49,553 bases of DNA from Candidatus Jorgensenbacteria bacterium GW2011_GWA1_48_11. GTDB lineage: Bacteria > Patescibacteriota > Minisyncoccia > UBA6257 > GWB1-50-10. The translations under genes were made by a program, and so were the position numbers. This document shows positions 23,190 through 32,275 of this stretch, in pieces (position 1 is the first letter of the stretch; each line of letters opens with the position of its first letter). The notes beneath the pieces were generated by a model, which worked only from the letters and a program-made list of their open reading frames with translations, did no database searches and was not told where the DNA came from. The DNA lies in contig LCPF01000003.1 in the NCBI GenBank assembly GCA_001003475.1, forward strand, positions 1-49,553. Direction: 5' to 3'.

Positions 23190-23771
23190 TTACAAATCAC
23201 TATAAAGAATAATTCTGTTTTTACCTAATTTTTTGGCCCGGTAAAGCGCCTTGTCCGCCCGATCGAATAATTTCTCGAAATCCCCGATCTTCACCATGTC
23301 GGCCACGCCGCCGCTTACAGAGAGGTTTATCTTCCTCCTATTGTAATTCAATTCTTTGCCGGCGATCCCCCGCCGGATATTCTCGGCCACGCCAAAGGCG
23401 TCGCTTTCCGAAGCGCCGACCAAGCCGACGATTATTTCTTCGCCGCCCCAACGGGCAACGATATCGCTATCCCGCACCCGTCTCGAAATAAAACGGCTCA
23501 AAGACTTCAAAACCAGATCGCCGGCCAAATGGCCGTAAGCATCGTTCAATTTCTTAAAATCGTCTATATCGAAAACGATCAAACCGAAATTCTTGACCAA
23601 AAAAGATTTTCTTTTATTAGTTCTGCCGAATCTGACCACCGCCGAAACGAACTTTCGCGCTTCTTCCTTGAAGCCGTGCCGGTTAAAAAGACCGGTCAGC
23701 TCGTCCTTGTAAGCCAATTCCTTGAGCCGCTTTATTTCCTTTTTTAATTTTTGGATTTCCGTCCTGGTCAA
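23190..23771 (-). CDS. GGDEF-domain diguanylate cyclase without sensor domain
   Basis: 193 aa starting with TTG 23771. A short charged coiled N-terminus (TRTEIQKLKKEIKRLKELAY) precedes the GGDEF domain: KDELTGLFNRHGF, FDIDDFKKLNDAYGHLAGDL, and active-site signature WGGEEI. The conserved DxLT and the metal-binding D in FDIDDF are intact, so it should make c-di-GMP from two GTP. No RxxD inhibitory site is obvious before GGEEI and no EAL or PilZ gene is in the window. It lies 6 nt after the CDP-alcohol transferase gene. Confidence 0.88.
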   Translation of the reverse strand: MTRTEIQKLKKEIKRLKELAYKDELTGLFNRHGFKEEARKFVSAVVRFGRTNKRKSFLVKNFGLIVFDIDDFKKLNDAYGHLAGDLVLKSLSRFISRRVRDSDIVARWGGEEIIVGLVGASESDAFGVAENIRRGIAGKELNYNRRKINLSVSGGVADMVKIGDFEKLFDRADKALYRAKKLGKNRIILYSDL

Positions 23772-23777
23772 AATAAT

Positions 23778-24347
23778 TTAGATACTGTAGGTCATGAGGC
23801 TGAGCAAGGCAAGAGCAATGGCGGCGTAGAAAACAGTAAGGGCGAGCGACAAAACAAAGGGCGTGCCGGCGACGGCGTAAAGGAGGATTAGGCCGACGCC
23901 AAATGACTGGCAAAGCATTTTAAGCTTGCCCCAGACATTGGCCTGAATCACCCGGCCGCCGTGGTTTTTCGAATAATAGCTCGTGCCGATCAGGACCATC
24001 TCGATCAAAATGATCGCAAAAGCAATCCAAGCATTCAGGTATTTCGGAATGATGATGATGACCGCCATGCTGATCAATAGCTTATCGGCCAAAGGATCGT
24101 ATAGTTTCCCCCACTCGGTAATCTGGTTTCTGGTTCGCGCCATCGCCCCATCCAGGGCGTCCGTAAGAGCCGAAATAACGAAAGCGATAATGCCTATCCG
24201 ATCATCGCCGAGCAACAAGAATATTGCCACGAAAGGAATGCTGAAGAACCGGAAAATCGTGAGATGGTTCGGGACGACCGACTTCGGGAAAAGCCGCAAA
24301 ACCGTGGCGGCAAAGAATTTATCCAAAACCGTTATTTTCGTTTCCAT
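23778..24347 (-). CDS. CDP-alcohol phosphatidyltransferase (PgsA-like)
   Basis: 189 aa integral membrane enzyme. The signature DG-x2-AR-x8-G-x3-D-x3-D is complete in ALDGAMARTRNQ ... GKLYDPLADK. It makes a phospholipid, most often phosphatidylglycerol phosphate, from CDP-diacylglycerol. Whether the acceptor is glycerol-3-phosphate or another alcohol cannot be decided. It is first in the run with GGDEF, a hypothetical protein and tRNA-Ser. Confidence 0.88.
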   Translation of the reverse strand: METKITVLDKFFAATVLRLFPKSVVPNHLTIFRFFSIPFVAIFLLLGDDRIGIIAFVISALTDALDGAMARTRNQITEWGKLYDPLADKLLISMAVIIIIPKYLNAWIAFAIILIEMVLIGTSYYSKNHGGRVIQANVWGKLKMLCQSFGVGLILLYAVAGTPFVLSLALTVFYAAIALALLSLMTYSI

Positions 24348-24389
24348 AATTATTAAACTATAAACTTGAGACTTAAAACCATAAACAAG

Positions 24390-24761
24390 CTATTTCATTT
24401 TTAAGGACTTTTTAAAACCGCCGAGTTGACGACAAATATCCATTAATTTCCTCGACAAATCATTAAACTCTTCCAGTTTTAAAAAACCATTATCCTTGAG
24501 AAAGTCCAAATGGGCCATAGTCTCATACGCAGAACCTATAGAGATGTTTAAAAACCTTTTGAAGTCCTGATCGGAACTTTTACCACTCCCCTCGGCAATA
24601 TTAAACAATATTGAAGTCGAAGAACGGATAAGTTGACTACCCAAATCATACTGGACATGTTTTGGCATTTTTCGCATCACATCAATGATCAGTCGGCAAA
24701 AAATCTTAGTATCCTTATAAACGCTCCAATTCAAAAACCTAAATTCGTCTTGTTTTGACAT
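24390..24761 (-). CDS. Four-helix-bundle protein (23S rRNA intervening-sequence type)
   Basis: 123 aa. LGSQLIRSSTSILFNIAEGSGK and FKRFLNISIGSAYETMAHLDF are the family signature. Such proteins were first noticed inside 23S rRNA intervening sequences of Leptospira and Coxiella, but stand-alone copies like this are frequent in CPR genomes. Molecular function unknown, possibly RNA binding. It is flanked by short AT-rich gaps and probably forms its own unit. Confidence 0.88.
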   Translation of the reverse strand: MSKQDEFRFLNWSVYKDTKIFCRLIIDVMRKMPKHVQYDLGSQLIRSSTSILFNIAEGSGKSSDQDFKRFLNISIGSAYETMAHLDFLKDNGFLKLEEFNDLSRKLMDICRQLGGFKKSLKMK

Positions 24762-24803
24762 TGTTTATTGTTAATCGTTTCTGGTTTATGGTCTTTTGTT
24801 CTC

Positions 24804-25682
24804 TTACCACCTGCTCGAGGAGCCGCCGCCGCCCGACGAACCGCCGCCAAATCCGCCAAAGCCGCCCCCAAAGGGGCCCCCTCGGGGCGAATCGCCCCGG
24901 CCGCCGCCGATCCACCAGGGGAAATGACCGGTGGTCTTCCCTTTTTGATAAGCTTTGGAAACGAAATAATCAAAGACCAGGCCAAGCGCCGTTAAGCCTG
25001 CGATCGAAATCAAGCCGACGAAAATAAAACCGAAAAATACAACGATGACGATGCCGGCAATGCCGCCCAAAACCCCGCCCAGCCACCAAGATTTGGAACG
25101 GCCCAAAATACTGACCAGCCAAATCGGTATAAAAATAAAGAGAAAAACGTAATCGCCGTTGAACCGGAAACCGGGCGGCTGATTCGGCTCCAAGCTCGGG
25201 ATTTGTTCGGTGCCACCGACCGCCGCGCTGATCTTATCAATGCCGGCATTTATGCCGCCCGCATAGTCGCCGTTCTTGAAAGCCGGCACGATTTCATTCT
25301 GCTCTATCCAATAGGATTGGGCATCGGTCAAATCGCCCTCAAGGCCATAACCGATCTCAATCCGCATTTCGCGGTCGTCGATCGCCGCCAAAAAAAGAAT
25401 GCCGTTGTTTTTTTCTTTTTGGCCGATCCCCCATTCGTTAAAAAGACTGTTGGCGTAATTTTCCACGGTGTCGCCGCCCAAAGATTTGACAAGCACGACG
25501 GAAATTTCGGCGCCAGTCGCGTTTTTGATGCCTTGGAGTTTTGCTTCAAGGTTAGCCTTATCCTCAAGACTCAAAACGCCGGCAAAATCACTGACCAGGG
25601 CTAAGGGCTTGCCCGGGCTTACGTAAGCCAAAGCTAGAAACGGAATAAAGGCGGCAAAGAGGAGAAATCGCCGCATCTTCAA
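24804..25682 (-). CDS. TPM-domain membrane protein (YgcG-like)
   Basis: 292 aa. Signal sequence (about residues 3-20), an extracytoplasmic TPM domain (about 30-150, VSDFAGVLSLEDKANLEAKL, IEIGYGLEGDLTD), two or three transmembrane helices (about 175-255) and a Gly/Ser-rich tail ending GGGGSSSRW, typical of YgcG proteins. TPM domains have been linked to phosphatase activity and photosystem repair; in bacteria the role is unclear. It directly follows lemA with no gap, a conserved LemA-TPM pair. Confidence 0.9.
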   Translation of the reverse strand: MKMRRFLLFAAFIPFLALAYVSPGKPLALVSDFAGVLSLEDKANLEAKLQGIKNATGAEISVVLVKSLGGDTVENYANSLFNEWGIGQKEKNNGILFLAAIDDREMRIEIGYGLEGDLTDAQSYWIEQNEIVPAFKNGDYAGGINAGIDKISAAVGGTEQIPSLEPNQPPGFRFNGDYVFLFIFIPIWLVSILGRSKSWWLGGVLGGIAGIVIVVFFGFIFVGLISIAGLTALGLVFDYFVSKAYQKGKTTGHFPWWIGGGRGDSPRGGPFGGGFGGFGGGSSGGGGSSSRW

Positions 25683-26237
25683 TTAAAATTGGACGGCAGG
25701 AGCGTTTTCGGCACCGGCGGCTGCTTCGAAATAAGTCTGTTCCGCGAAACCGAAAAGGCCGGCAACGACATTGGTCGGGAACCGCTTGATCACGACATTC
25801 AATGCCCGAACGTCATCATTGTAATTCTTGCGCTCAACGCTGATCCTATTTTCCGTGCCTTCAAGCTGAACCATCAAGGTTTGGACGTTTTCCGAGGACT
25901 TAAGCGTGGGGTAATTCTCAACGACCGCCAAAAGCCGGCCCAAGGCGCTTTCCACCTGAGTGGCGGCCGCCGCCTTGTCGTTGATCGTCACGGAGCCGGC
26001 ATACTTGGTGCGAGCTTCGGCTAAATTATCAAAAATGGCCTGTTCTTGTTTCATTATACCCTTGACCGATTCCACCAAATTCGGGATCAAATCCAGCCGC
26101 CGCTGATATTGGGTTTCCACTTGGGCCCACTGGTTCGTGACCGCTTCTTTTTTCGTGACCAAACCGTTATAAGCCGACCAGACGTAAATTCCGAGCAAAA
26201 TAACGACCGCGACTAAAATCCATAGATATTTTTTCAT
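25683..26237 (-). CDS. lemA: LemA family protein
   Basis: 184 aa from ATG 26237 (MKKYLWILVAVVILLGIYVWS). One N-terminal transmembrane helix is followed by the LemA helical domain (YNGLVTKKEAVTNQWAQVETQYQRR, DLIPNLVESVKG, TKYAGS). An upstream in-frame ATG at 26243 lies inside the likely -10 region. The function is not known beyond its pairing with TPM proteins. The promoter geometry gives a zero-length leader. Confidence 0.93.
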   Translation of the reverse strand: MKKYLWILVAVVILLGIYVWSAYNGLVTKKEAVTNQWAQVETQYQRRLDLIPNLVESVKGIMKQEQAIFDNLAEARTKYAGSVTINDKAAAATQVESALGRLLAVVENYPTLKSSENVQTLMVQLEGTENRISVERKNYNDDVRALNVVIKRFPTNVVAGLFGFAEQTYFEAAAGAENAPAVQF

Positions 26238-26243
26238 GCCCAT

Positions 26244-26252
26244 ATTATAACA
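26244..26252 (-). promoter_or_regulatory. Extended -10 promoter of lemA
   Basis: TGT-TATAAT, a consensus extended -10, on the minus strand. The predicted start is exactly the A of ATG 26237, so the lemA mRNA is predicted leaderless. No good -35 is seen, as expected for extended -10 promoters. Confidence 0.7.
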
Positions 26253-26320
26253 AATCTTTTCCAAGAATAAAGAACGGGTCTGCGCTCCCTTATTTGCGGA
26301 TGTCGGTTAAGACCGGCGTC

Positions 26321-26356
26321 AAAAAACCGCTCCAGGATCCGAAGCGGTTTTTTTTG
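26321..26356 (-). terminator. Terminator of groES-groEL
   Basis: On the minus strand AAAACCGCTTC, loop GGATCCTG, GAGCGGTTTT, then T-tract. It lies 7 nt after the groEL stop. Confidence 0.9.
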
Positions 26357-26362
26357 ACGAAT

Positions 26363-28024
<1,662 letters not shown>

Positions 28025-28087
28025 TTACAATCCTCAAATTCCAAACCGCTTTGTTATTTGTAGTTTGAAGATTGGTGCTTTAAGCCA

Positions 28088-28387
28088 TCATTCAATGATG
28101 GCGAGTATATCTTCTTCGTCGACCAAAAAAAGTTCCTTGCTGCCCTCCTTCATTTTTTTGTCTTCCGACCAGGGCTTGTTGAAAAGAACCTTGTCGCCGA
28201 CTTTGACGCCGATCGCAATCCGCTCGCCTTTATCGTTCGTTTTGCCCGGACCAATCGCGATCACGAGACCTTTTGTCTGTTCCTTTTTTTCCACCGTATC
28301 CGGCAGAACGATGCCTGACTGGGTTGTCTTCGCTTCTTCGGGCAGAAGCTCAATCAACACTCTGCTTGAAAGGGGTTTTAAATTCAT
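28088..28387 (-). CDS. groES: 10-kDa co-chaperonin GroES
   Basis: 99 aa from ATG 28387 (MNLKPLSSRVLIELLPEEAK), which matches the usual GroES start; upstream in-frame starts extend into non-conserved sequence. The mobile loop region (KTTQSGIVLPDT) and the end DEEDILAIIE are typical. Its last codons form a 19-bp palindrome GCCATCATTGAATGATGGC around the stop. No CIRCE operator or HrcA gene was found upstream. Confidence 0.97.
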   Translation of the reverse strand: MNLKPLSSRVLIELLPEEAKTTQSGIVLPDTVEKKEQTKGLVIAIGPGKTNDKGERIAIGVKVGDKVLFNKPWSEDKKMKEGSKELFLVDEEDILAIIE

Positions 28388-28601
28388 AGTATGTTTCAAA
28401 ATTATCCTTGCTATCAGCATCAATCCGCCATATCGGCCTTGATCAGCGGTCCCAAATTCGTTAACGCTGATTTATGCTGATTCAAACTGATTTATACGGA
28501 TAAACAATAATTATGTATTAAATTAGCAATAGCGACCTTTTCCTGCTAATCGTGTTAATATTTTATTGATTTGGAAAAGCTTGTCAAGCCCGGCTTGAAC
28601 G
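28388..28601. other. Intergenic region upstream of groES
   Basis: 214 bp without a gene. At 28460-28500 are imperfect tandem units (AACGCTGATTT, ATGCTGATTC, AAACTGATTT, ATACGGAT). A small inverted pair TTAGCAATAG / CTGCTAATCG lies near 28520-28555. The groESL promoter must be here but I could not choose a convincing one, and no CIRCE-like TTAGCACTC repeat is present. Confidence 0.5.
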
Positions 28602-28631
28602 AAAAACCCCACTCCGCAATGACGGGTGGGG
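28602..28631 (-). terminator. Terminator of the small RNA
   Basis: CCCCAC, a 13-nt loop with internal CCG/CGG pairing, GTGGGG, then TTTTTC on the minus strand. It follows the core stem after only 4 nt. Confidence 0.9.
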
Positions 28632-28758
28632 AATGGCTGGGAGGAAGACCGAGCCGGCAACAACTTGGGTCGCCAGCAGGAAAAGCTAGACGTCGGGAAT
28701 GAACCCCCGCCTAACCTCCTACGGATCGGACTGCTCCCTCCCAGCCCCAACTGTGCTG
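28602..28758 (-). ncRNA. Unassigned structured small RNA
   Basis: A compact minus-strand transcription unit of about 157 nt with its own promoter and terminator and no protein frame. The core (28635-28746) is closed by a perfect 10-bp stem GGCTGGGAGG / CCTCCCAGCC. Inside are AGCAG / CTGCT pairing, a hairpin GTTAGGC...GTCTAGC capped by CGGGGGTTCATTCCCG, and a hairpin GGCGAC-CCAAGTT-GTTGCC. It lacks the GGAA tetraloop region of SRP RNA and the conserved blocks of RNase P RNA and tmRNA. A divergent 6S-like regulator is possible but not shown. Confidence 0.7.
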
Positions 28759-28764
28759 TTTTAA

Positions 28765-28792
28765 GTTTTAATCGGGGCTAAAAATTTGTCAA
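28765..28792 (-). promoter_or_regulatory. Promoter of the small RNA
   Basis: TTGACA (28787-28792), 16-nt spacer, TAAAAC (28765-28770) on the minus strand; predicted start near 28758. The -35 overlaps the -35 of the divergent relA/spoT gene. Confidence 0.7.
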
Positions 28793-28815
28793 TTCGGGGC
28801 AGGAGAGTTTATTAT
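28786..28815 (+). promoter_or_regulatory. Promoter of the RelA/SpoT gene
   Basis: TTGTCA (28786-28791), 18-nt spacer, TATTAT (28810-28815). The predicted start at about 28822 leaves 5 nt before ATG 28827. TTTGTCAA gives a -35 on each strand, so the two promoters are back to back. Confidence 0.6.
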
Positions 28816-28826
28816 AAAAGGAATTT

Positions 28827-30527
28827 ATGGCGACCGAATGGCTCAAAAATTATCCAGCGGGAAGTATCGTGCAAAAAGCTTACGCCTTTGCCGCCGAAGC
28901 CCACCAGGACGCCAAGCGCGCTTCAGGCGATCCCTTCATCAGCCATTGCCTGGCCGTTGCCGAAACGATCCACAATTGGCGCGTTGACGAAACCTCGATC
29001 GCCGCCGCTCTCCTTCACGACGTTGTCGAGGATACGGAAAAGACCCTAACCGACATCAAGAAAGAATTCGGCGAAGAAGTCGCATTTTTGGTCGACGGCC
29101 TGACCAAACTCGACAATTTTAAATATTCGGACAAGGAGGTCCAAATAGAGAACTTGAGGAAGCTCATCGTTTCTTTTGCCCAGGACTTGAGGGTCATCAT
29201 CATCAAACTGGCCGATCGCTCGCACAACATGAGAACCCTGGACGCTTTGCCCCGGGAAGCCCAAACCCGCATTGCCAAAGAAACCAAGGATATTTACGCC
29301 CCGCTGGCCTACCGCCTGGGCATGCAGCGTTTGAGCGGCGAACTCGAAGACTTGGCCTTCCCTTATCTGGCGCCGAAAGAATTCGAATGGCTCGTGAAAG
29401 AGGTTAAAGAACAATTCGCCGAAAGGCAGGCCTACGCCGAAAAAATAAAACCGATCGTCGAAAAAGCGCTCAGGACGGAAGGCATCAACGCCATCAGCAT
29501 CGATTCCCGGGCAAAAAGATATTCCAGTCTTTACAAAAAACTCCTCCGTTACGAAATGGACCTCGATAAGATCTACGATCTGGTCGCTCTCCGCATTGTC
29601 GTAAGGAACGTGAGCGACTGCTACGCCGCCTTGGGCGTAATCCACCATCTCTGGCAGCCGATGCCCCGCCGTTTCAAAGATTACATCGCCCGGCCGAAAC
29701 CGAACGGTTACCGCAGTCTCCACACCACTGTTTTTTGCGTGGACAACAAGATCACCGAATTCCAAATCCGCACGAGTGAAATGCACGAAGAAGACGAATT
29801 GGGCATTGCCGCCCACTGGGCTTACGAACAGGCGAAAGACGAAAAACGCCGCCAAAAGAACTGGGTCGGCGTCAAGAGCCGAAAAGAACTCCTGTGGGTG
29901 GAGCAGTTGCGGAACTGGCAAAAGGATTTTCCCGACCAGCAAGAATTCATCGAATCCCTGAAGACCGATTTCTTCAAAGACCAGATATTCGTGCTGACCC
30001 CGGAAAACGACGTGATCGATCTGCCGATCGGCTCGACGCCGGTGGACTTCGCCTACCGCATTCACAGCGACGTGGGCGATGAGTGCATCGGCGCCAAAGT
30101 GAACGGTAAAATCGTGCCTTTGGATTACGAGCTTCACTCCCGCGACATCGTGGAAATCCTCACCCAAAAGGGCAAAAAACCATCGGCGGACTGGCTCCGT
30201 TTCATAAAAACCGGTCTCGCCAAAAATCAGATTAGAAGCGCCCTCAAGGAAAAACAGGACCGTTTCCGCTCAAAGTCGGAAACGAGCGGCTTGGAATTCA
30301 AGATCGTGAACCAGAACCGACCGGGCTATTTGAAGGACGTCACGAGAGTCCTGGGTGAAATGAAAATCAACCCGCTTTACCTGAAAAGCCAGACCGATGC
30401 CCGTGGCGCACTTGCGGCACTCACGATCCGAACCGAACTCCTGCCCAAATCCCGTTTGGAACCGCTTTTGGTCCGGCTCAAAAAAATCCCCGGCACCAAA
30501 GAAGTCGGCTACAAATTCAACCGCTGA
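28827..30527 (+). CDS. Bifunctional (p)ppGpp synthetase/hydrolase, RelA/SpoT family
   Basis: 566 aa, shorter than typical long RSH proteins (about 700-740). The HD hydrolase domain is intact (GDPFISHCLAVAETI, ALLHDVVEDT, DRSHNMRTLDAL). The synthetase domain has KRYSSLYKKL, YDLVALRIVV, RFKDYIARPKPNGYRSLHTT and EFQIRT. A TGS domain (IFVLTPENDVIDLPIGSTPV) and a C-terminal ACT domain (about 490-566, LEFKIVNQNRPGYLKDVTRV) follow; the helical and zinc-finger-like middle part is reduced. It is the only visible alarmone enzyme and probably does both reactions. It ends 2 nt from the convergent parB stop. Confidence 0.95.
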   Translation: MATEWLKNYPAGSIVQKAYAFAAEAHQDAKRASGDPFISHCLAVAETIHNWRVDETSIAAALLHDVVEDTEKTLTDIKKEFGEEVAFLVDGLTKLDNFKYSDKEVQIENLRKLIVSFAQDLRVIIIKLADRSHNMRTLDALPREAQTRIAKETKDIYAPLAYRLGMQRLSGELEDLAFPYLAPKEFEWLVKEVKEQFAERQAYAEKIKPIVEKALRTEGINAISIDSRAKRYSSLYKKLLRYEMDLDKIYDLVALRIVVRNVSDCYAALGVIHHLWQPMPRRFKDYIARPKPNGYRSLHTTVFCVDNKITEFQIRTSEMHEEDELGIAAHWAYEQAKDEKRRQKNWVGVKSRKELLWVEQLRNWQKDFPDQQEFIESLKTDFFKDQIFVLTPENDVIDLPIGSTPVDFAYRIHSDVGDECIGAKVNGKIVPLDYELHSRDIVEILTQKGKKPSADWLRFIKTGLAKNQIRSALKEKQDRFRSKSETSGLEFKIVNQNRPGYLKDVTRVLGEMKINPLYLKSQTDARGALAALTIRTELLPKSRLEPLLVRLKKIPGTKEVGYKFNR

Positions 30528-30529
30528 TT

Positions 30530-31579
30530 TCAAGCCTCGTCGCCCAGAATTTTACCCACGATGCCCTGCCACTCGTCCTCGGAATGGAATTGAACGGTCA
30601 TTTTCCCCCGACCGTTGCTCTTCCTGATCTTAACCGGCGCGCCCAGCTTTTCCTCGATTTTATTTTCCCAAAAACGGCTCTCCGGATCATGAGCAAAAGG
30701 TTTTTGAATCCTGGTCCGCATCTCGCGAACGCTCAACTTGTCCTCGAGTATATTTTTGAAAACCCGGTTCTGCTCTTCGGGATTTTGAATAACCAAGAGC
30801 GTCCGCGCCTGACTTTCGCTAATTTTGCCGGAAACCAGGGCATCCTGAATATGCGGCGGCAAGTTTAAAAGCCTCAGGGTGTTGGCCACCACCTCCCGGC
30901 TTTTGCCGACCCGGGCCGCGATCTCCCGCTGAACCAGACCGAATTCATCCTGAAGTCGGGCATAAGCCTTGGCTTCTTCAAGCGAATTCAAATCTCTCCG
31001 CTGGATGTTTTCGATCAGAGCCATTTCAAGTCTCACTCGGTGCTCGTCGATCTTCTTCACGATAGCCGGCACCCGCTCCAAACCCAGAAGCTTCGCCGCC
31101 ATTAGCCGCCGCTCGCCGGCGATCAGTTGATATTCCACGGCCGTGCCGTAGTCGGTTTCCCTCACGACCTTCGAAACGACGATCGGCTGGATAATGCCGA
31201 ACTCCCTGATGGACTGGGCCAACTCTTCGACGCTTGCCGGATCAAAGGTCTTCCGCGGCTGAAGAGGATTCGATTTTATCTTTTCGACTTCTATGTTGAA
31301 AACAGATTCGCTGTCGGGGGTTTTTTTTGTCGAAGCGGATACCCGCGGCCGCCAACTCTTGTCCCCGCCTTCTCCATGATGCGGGGAATTCGTTTGAAAA
31401 AGTGTATCGGAAATCGAGCGGGCAGGGTGTTCCGCGAAGCGGAACGAGCGAGATTGAGGGACAAACGGCGTTTCGCCGCGCTGGGGCGAAACGACCGCGT
31501 CTTTTGAAAACGAATTCCCCGCATCAGTTGTTCTTTTTTTCGGAATTAACGATTCCAAACCACGGCCGATTAGTGACAT
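30530..31579 (-). CDS. parB: Chromosome-partitioning protein ParB, with a palindromic insertion
   Basis: 349 aa from ATG 31579 (MSLIGRGLESLIPKK); an ATG at 31597 is also possible. The ParB/Srx CTPase domain is clear: NPLQPRKTFDP, LAQSIREFGIIQPIVVSK, YQLIAGERRLMAAKLLG, IENIQRRDLNSLEEAKAY, then the HTH VQREIAARVGKSREVVANTLRLL and a C-terminal dimerisation part. It would load at parS and slide as a CTP clamp. About residues 18-70 are an in-frame palindromic element (31377-31526) placed in the linker between the ParA-stimulating N-terminal peptide and the core. It is not adjacent to parA, which lies about 1.3 kb away. Confidence 0.95.
   Translation of the reverse strand: MSLIGRGLESLIPKKRTTDAGNSFSKDAVVSPQRGETPFVPQSRSFRFAEHPARSISDTLFQTNSPHHGEGGDKSWRPRVSASTKKTPDSESVFNIEVEKIKSNPLQPRKTFDPASVEELAQSIREFGIIQPIVVSKVVRETDYGTAVEYQLIAGERRLMAAKLLGLERVPAIVKKIDEHRVRLEMALIENIQRRDLNSLEEAKAYARLQDEFGLVQREIAARVGKSREVVANTLRLLNLPPHIQDALVSGKISESQARTLLVIQNPEEQNRVFKNILEDKLSVREMRTRIQKPFAHDPESRFWENKIEEKLGAPVKIRKSNGRGKMTVQFHSEDEWQGIVGKILGDEA
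31377..31526 (-). repeat. 150-bp palindromic element inserted in frame in parB
   Basis: Bounded by perfect 19-bp inverted repeats, TGATGCGGGGAATTCGTTT (31377-31395) and AAACGAATTCCCCGCATCA (31508-31526). It contains nested palindromes (GTTCCGCGAAGCGGAAC; GGCGTTTCGCC; CGTTTCGCCCC). 150 bp equals 50 codons, so the frame is kept. In the protein it appears as a low-complexity stretch from DAGNSFSKD to QTNSPHH. Confidence 0.85.
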
Positions 31580-31839
31580 TTGATCTAATTTTAACATTAA
31601 TCTGACGACCCCGCACTAATTTTCATCAAATTTCACGATGAATATAATGCCTACTATTTAAATGTATTATTTGGCAATACGCTTCGCCCACAACGGGGTG
31701 GGCCTATTCGGCCCGCGCGCATTGTTCATTAATTCACGGAAAAATTATCAGGGGGTGCTCAATTTTATGACTTCGCTCCGCTCAGATAAAATTGGCAAAC
31801 TAAAACAGAGGGGCTAAAAGCGACTTCTGGTAATCACTA

Positions 31840-32154
31840 TCATTCAGTTGTAGTTCGAGGCACAAAAATTATGTGAAGTAATAAAGAGCTACTCGAACCA
31901 TGAAGACGTTGACTACACGGATTCACTTTCTCCTTCCTCTGTCTTAGAAACGCACATGCGTAGTCCGCAACCTTCCTTGAAAACTCTCGGTTTCCCCATT
32001 CGTTTGCCAGCTGGACAAGCAAATAGAAATCCTTCAAGCCTCGCAGAAGACGCGAACGTATCAGAATAATAATTCCAGAAAGCGGCGTGTCAATAAATCC
32101 GAACTGTGTATAACTTTTCATGCTCCAGTGTGGTTTAAACGAATACAAAATCAA
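31840..32154 (-). CDS. Doubtful 104-aa hypothetical protein
   Basis: An open frame from ATG 32154 to TGA 31840. The middle (RGLKDFYLLVQLANEWGNREFSRKV, given in part) looks like a plausible amphipathic helix, but the flanks are low complexity and codon use is unlike its neighbours. No SD or promoter is obvious. It may be a fragment of an older gene. Confidence 0.3.
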   Translation of the reverse strand: MILYSFKPHWSMKSYTQFGFIDTPLSGIIILIRSRLLRGLKDFYLLVQLANEWGNREFSRKVADYACAFLRQRKEKVNPCSQRLHGSSSSLLLHIIFVPRTTTE

Positions 32155-32234
32155 AATCGTGGCGGTTCAATCAATTGAACCGACTTCCTGATTTATTTAG
32201 AAATTTGCTTAGAAACTGGTCTTGGTCTTATATT

Positions 32235-32256
32235 AAAAACGAAGGTCCGAGGGACC
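32235..32256 (-). terminator. Terminator after the 167-aa gene
   Basis: On the minus strand GGTCC-CTC-GGACC followed by TTCGTTTTT, 20 nt after the stop codon. The stop itself lies in a palindrome CCTGCC-TGAC-GGCAGG. Confidence 0.65.
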
Positions 32257-32275
32257 CGATTTTACCTGCCTGCCG

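Larger units (their letters stand above)
31598..32275. other. Poorly coding region between parB and the 167-aa gene
   Basis: About 680 bp with no convincing conserved gene. It holds small palindromes: GCCCAC-AACGG-GGTGGGC-like near 31687-31706, CAATTTTAT / ATAAAATTG (31760-31794) around CTTCGCTCCGCTC, and CGGTTCAAT / ATTGAACCG (32163-32182). One weak 104-codon frame (31840-32154) is listed separately. It may be decayed or regulatory DNA near the partition genes. Confidence 0.5.

Noticed and set aside
28388-28601. CIRCE operator upstream of groES
   Set aside because: No TTAGCACTC-N9-GAGTGCTAA-like inverted repeat is present; the nearby CTGATT-type repeats do not fit.
28602-28758. SRP RNA, tmRNA or RNase P RNA at this position
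   Set aside because: Size and hairpin shape resemble SRP RNA, but the conserved GGAA loop region and asymmetric internal loop are absent; tmRNA and RNase P signature blocks are absent too.
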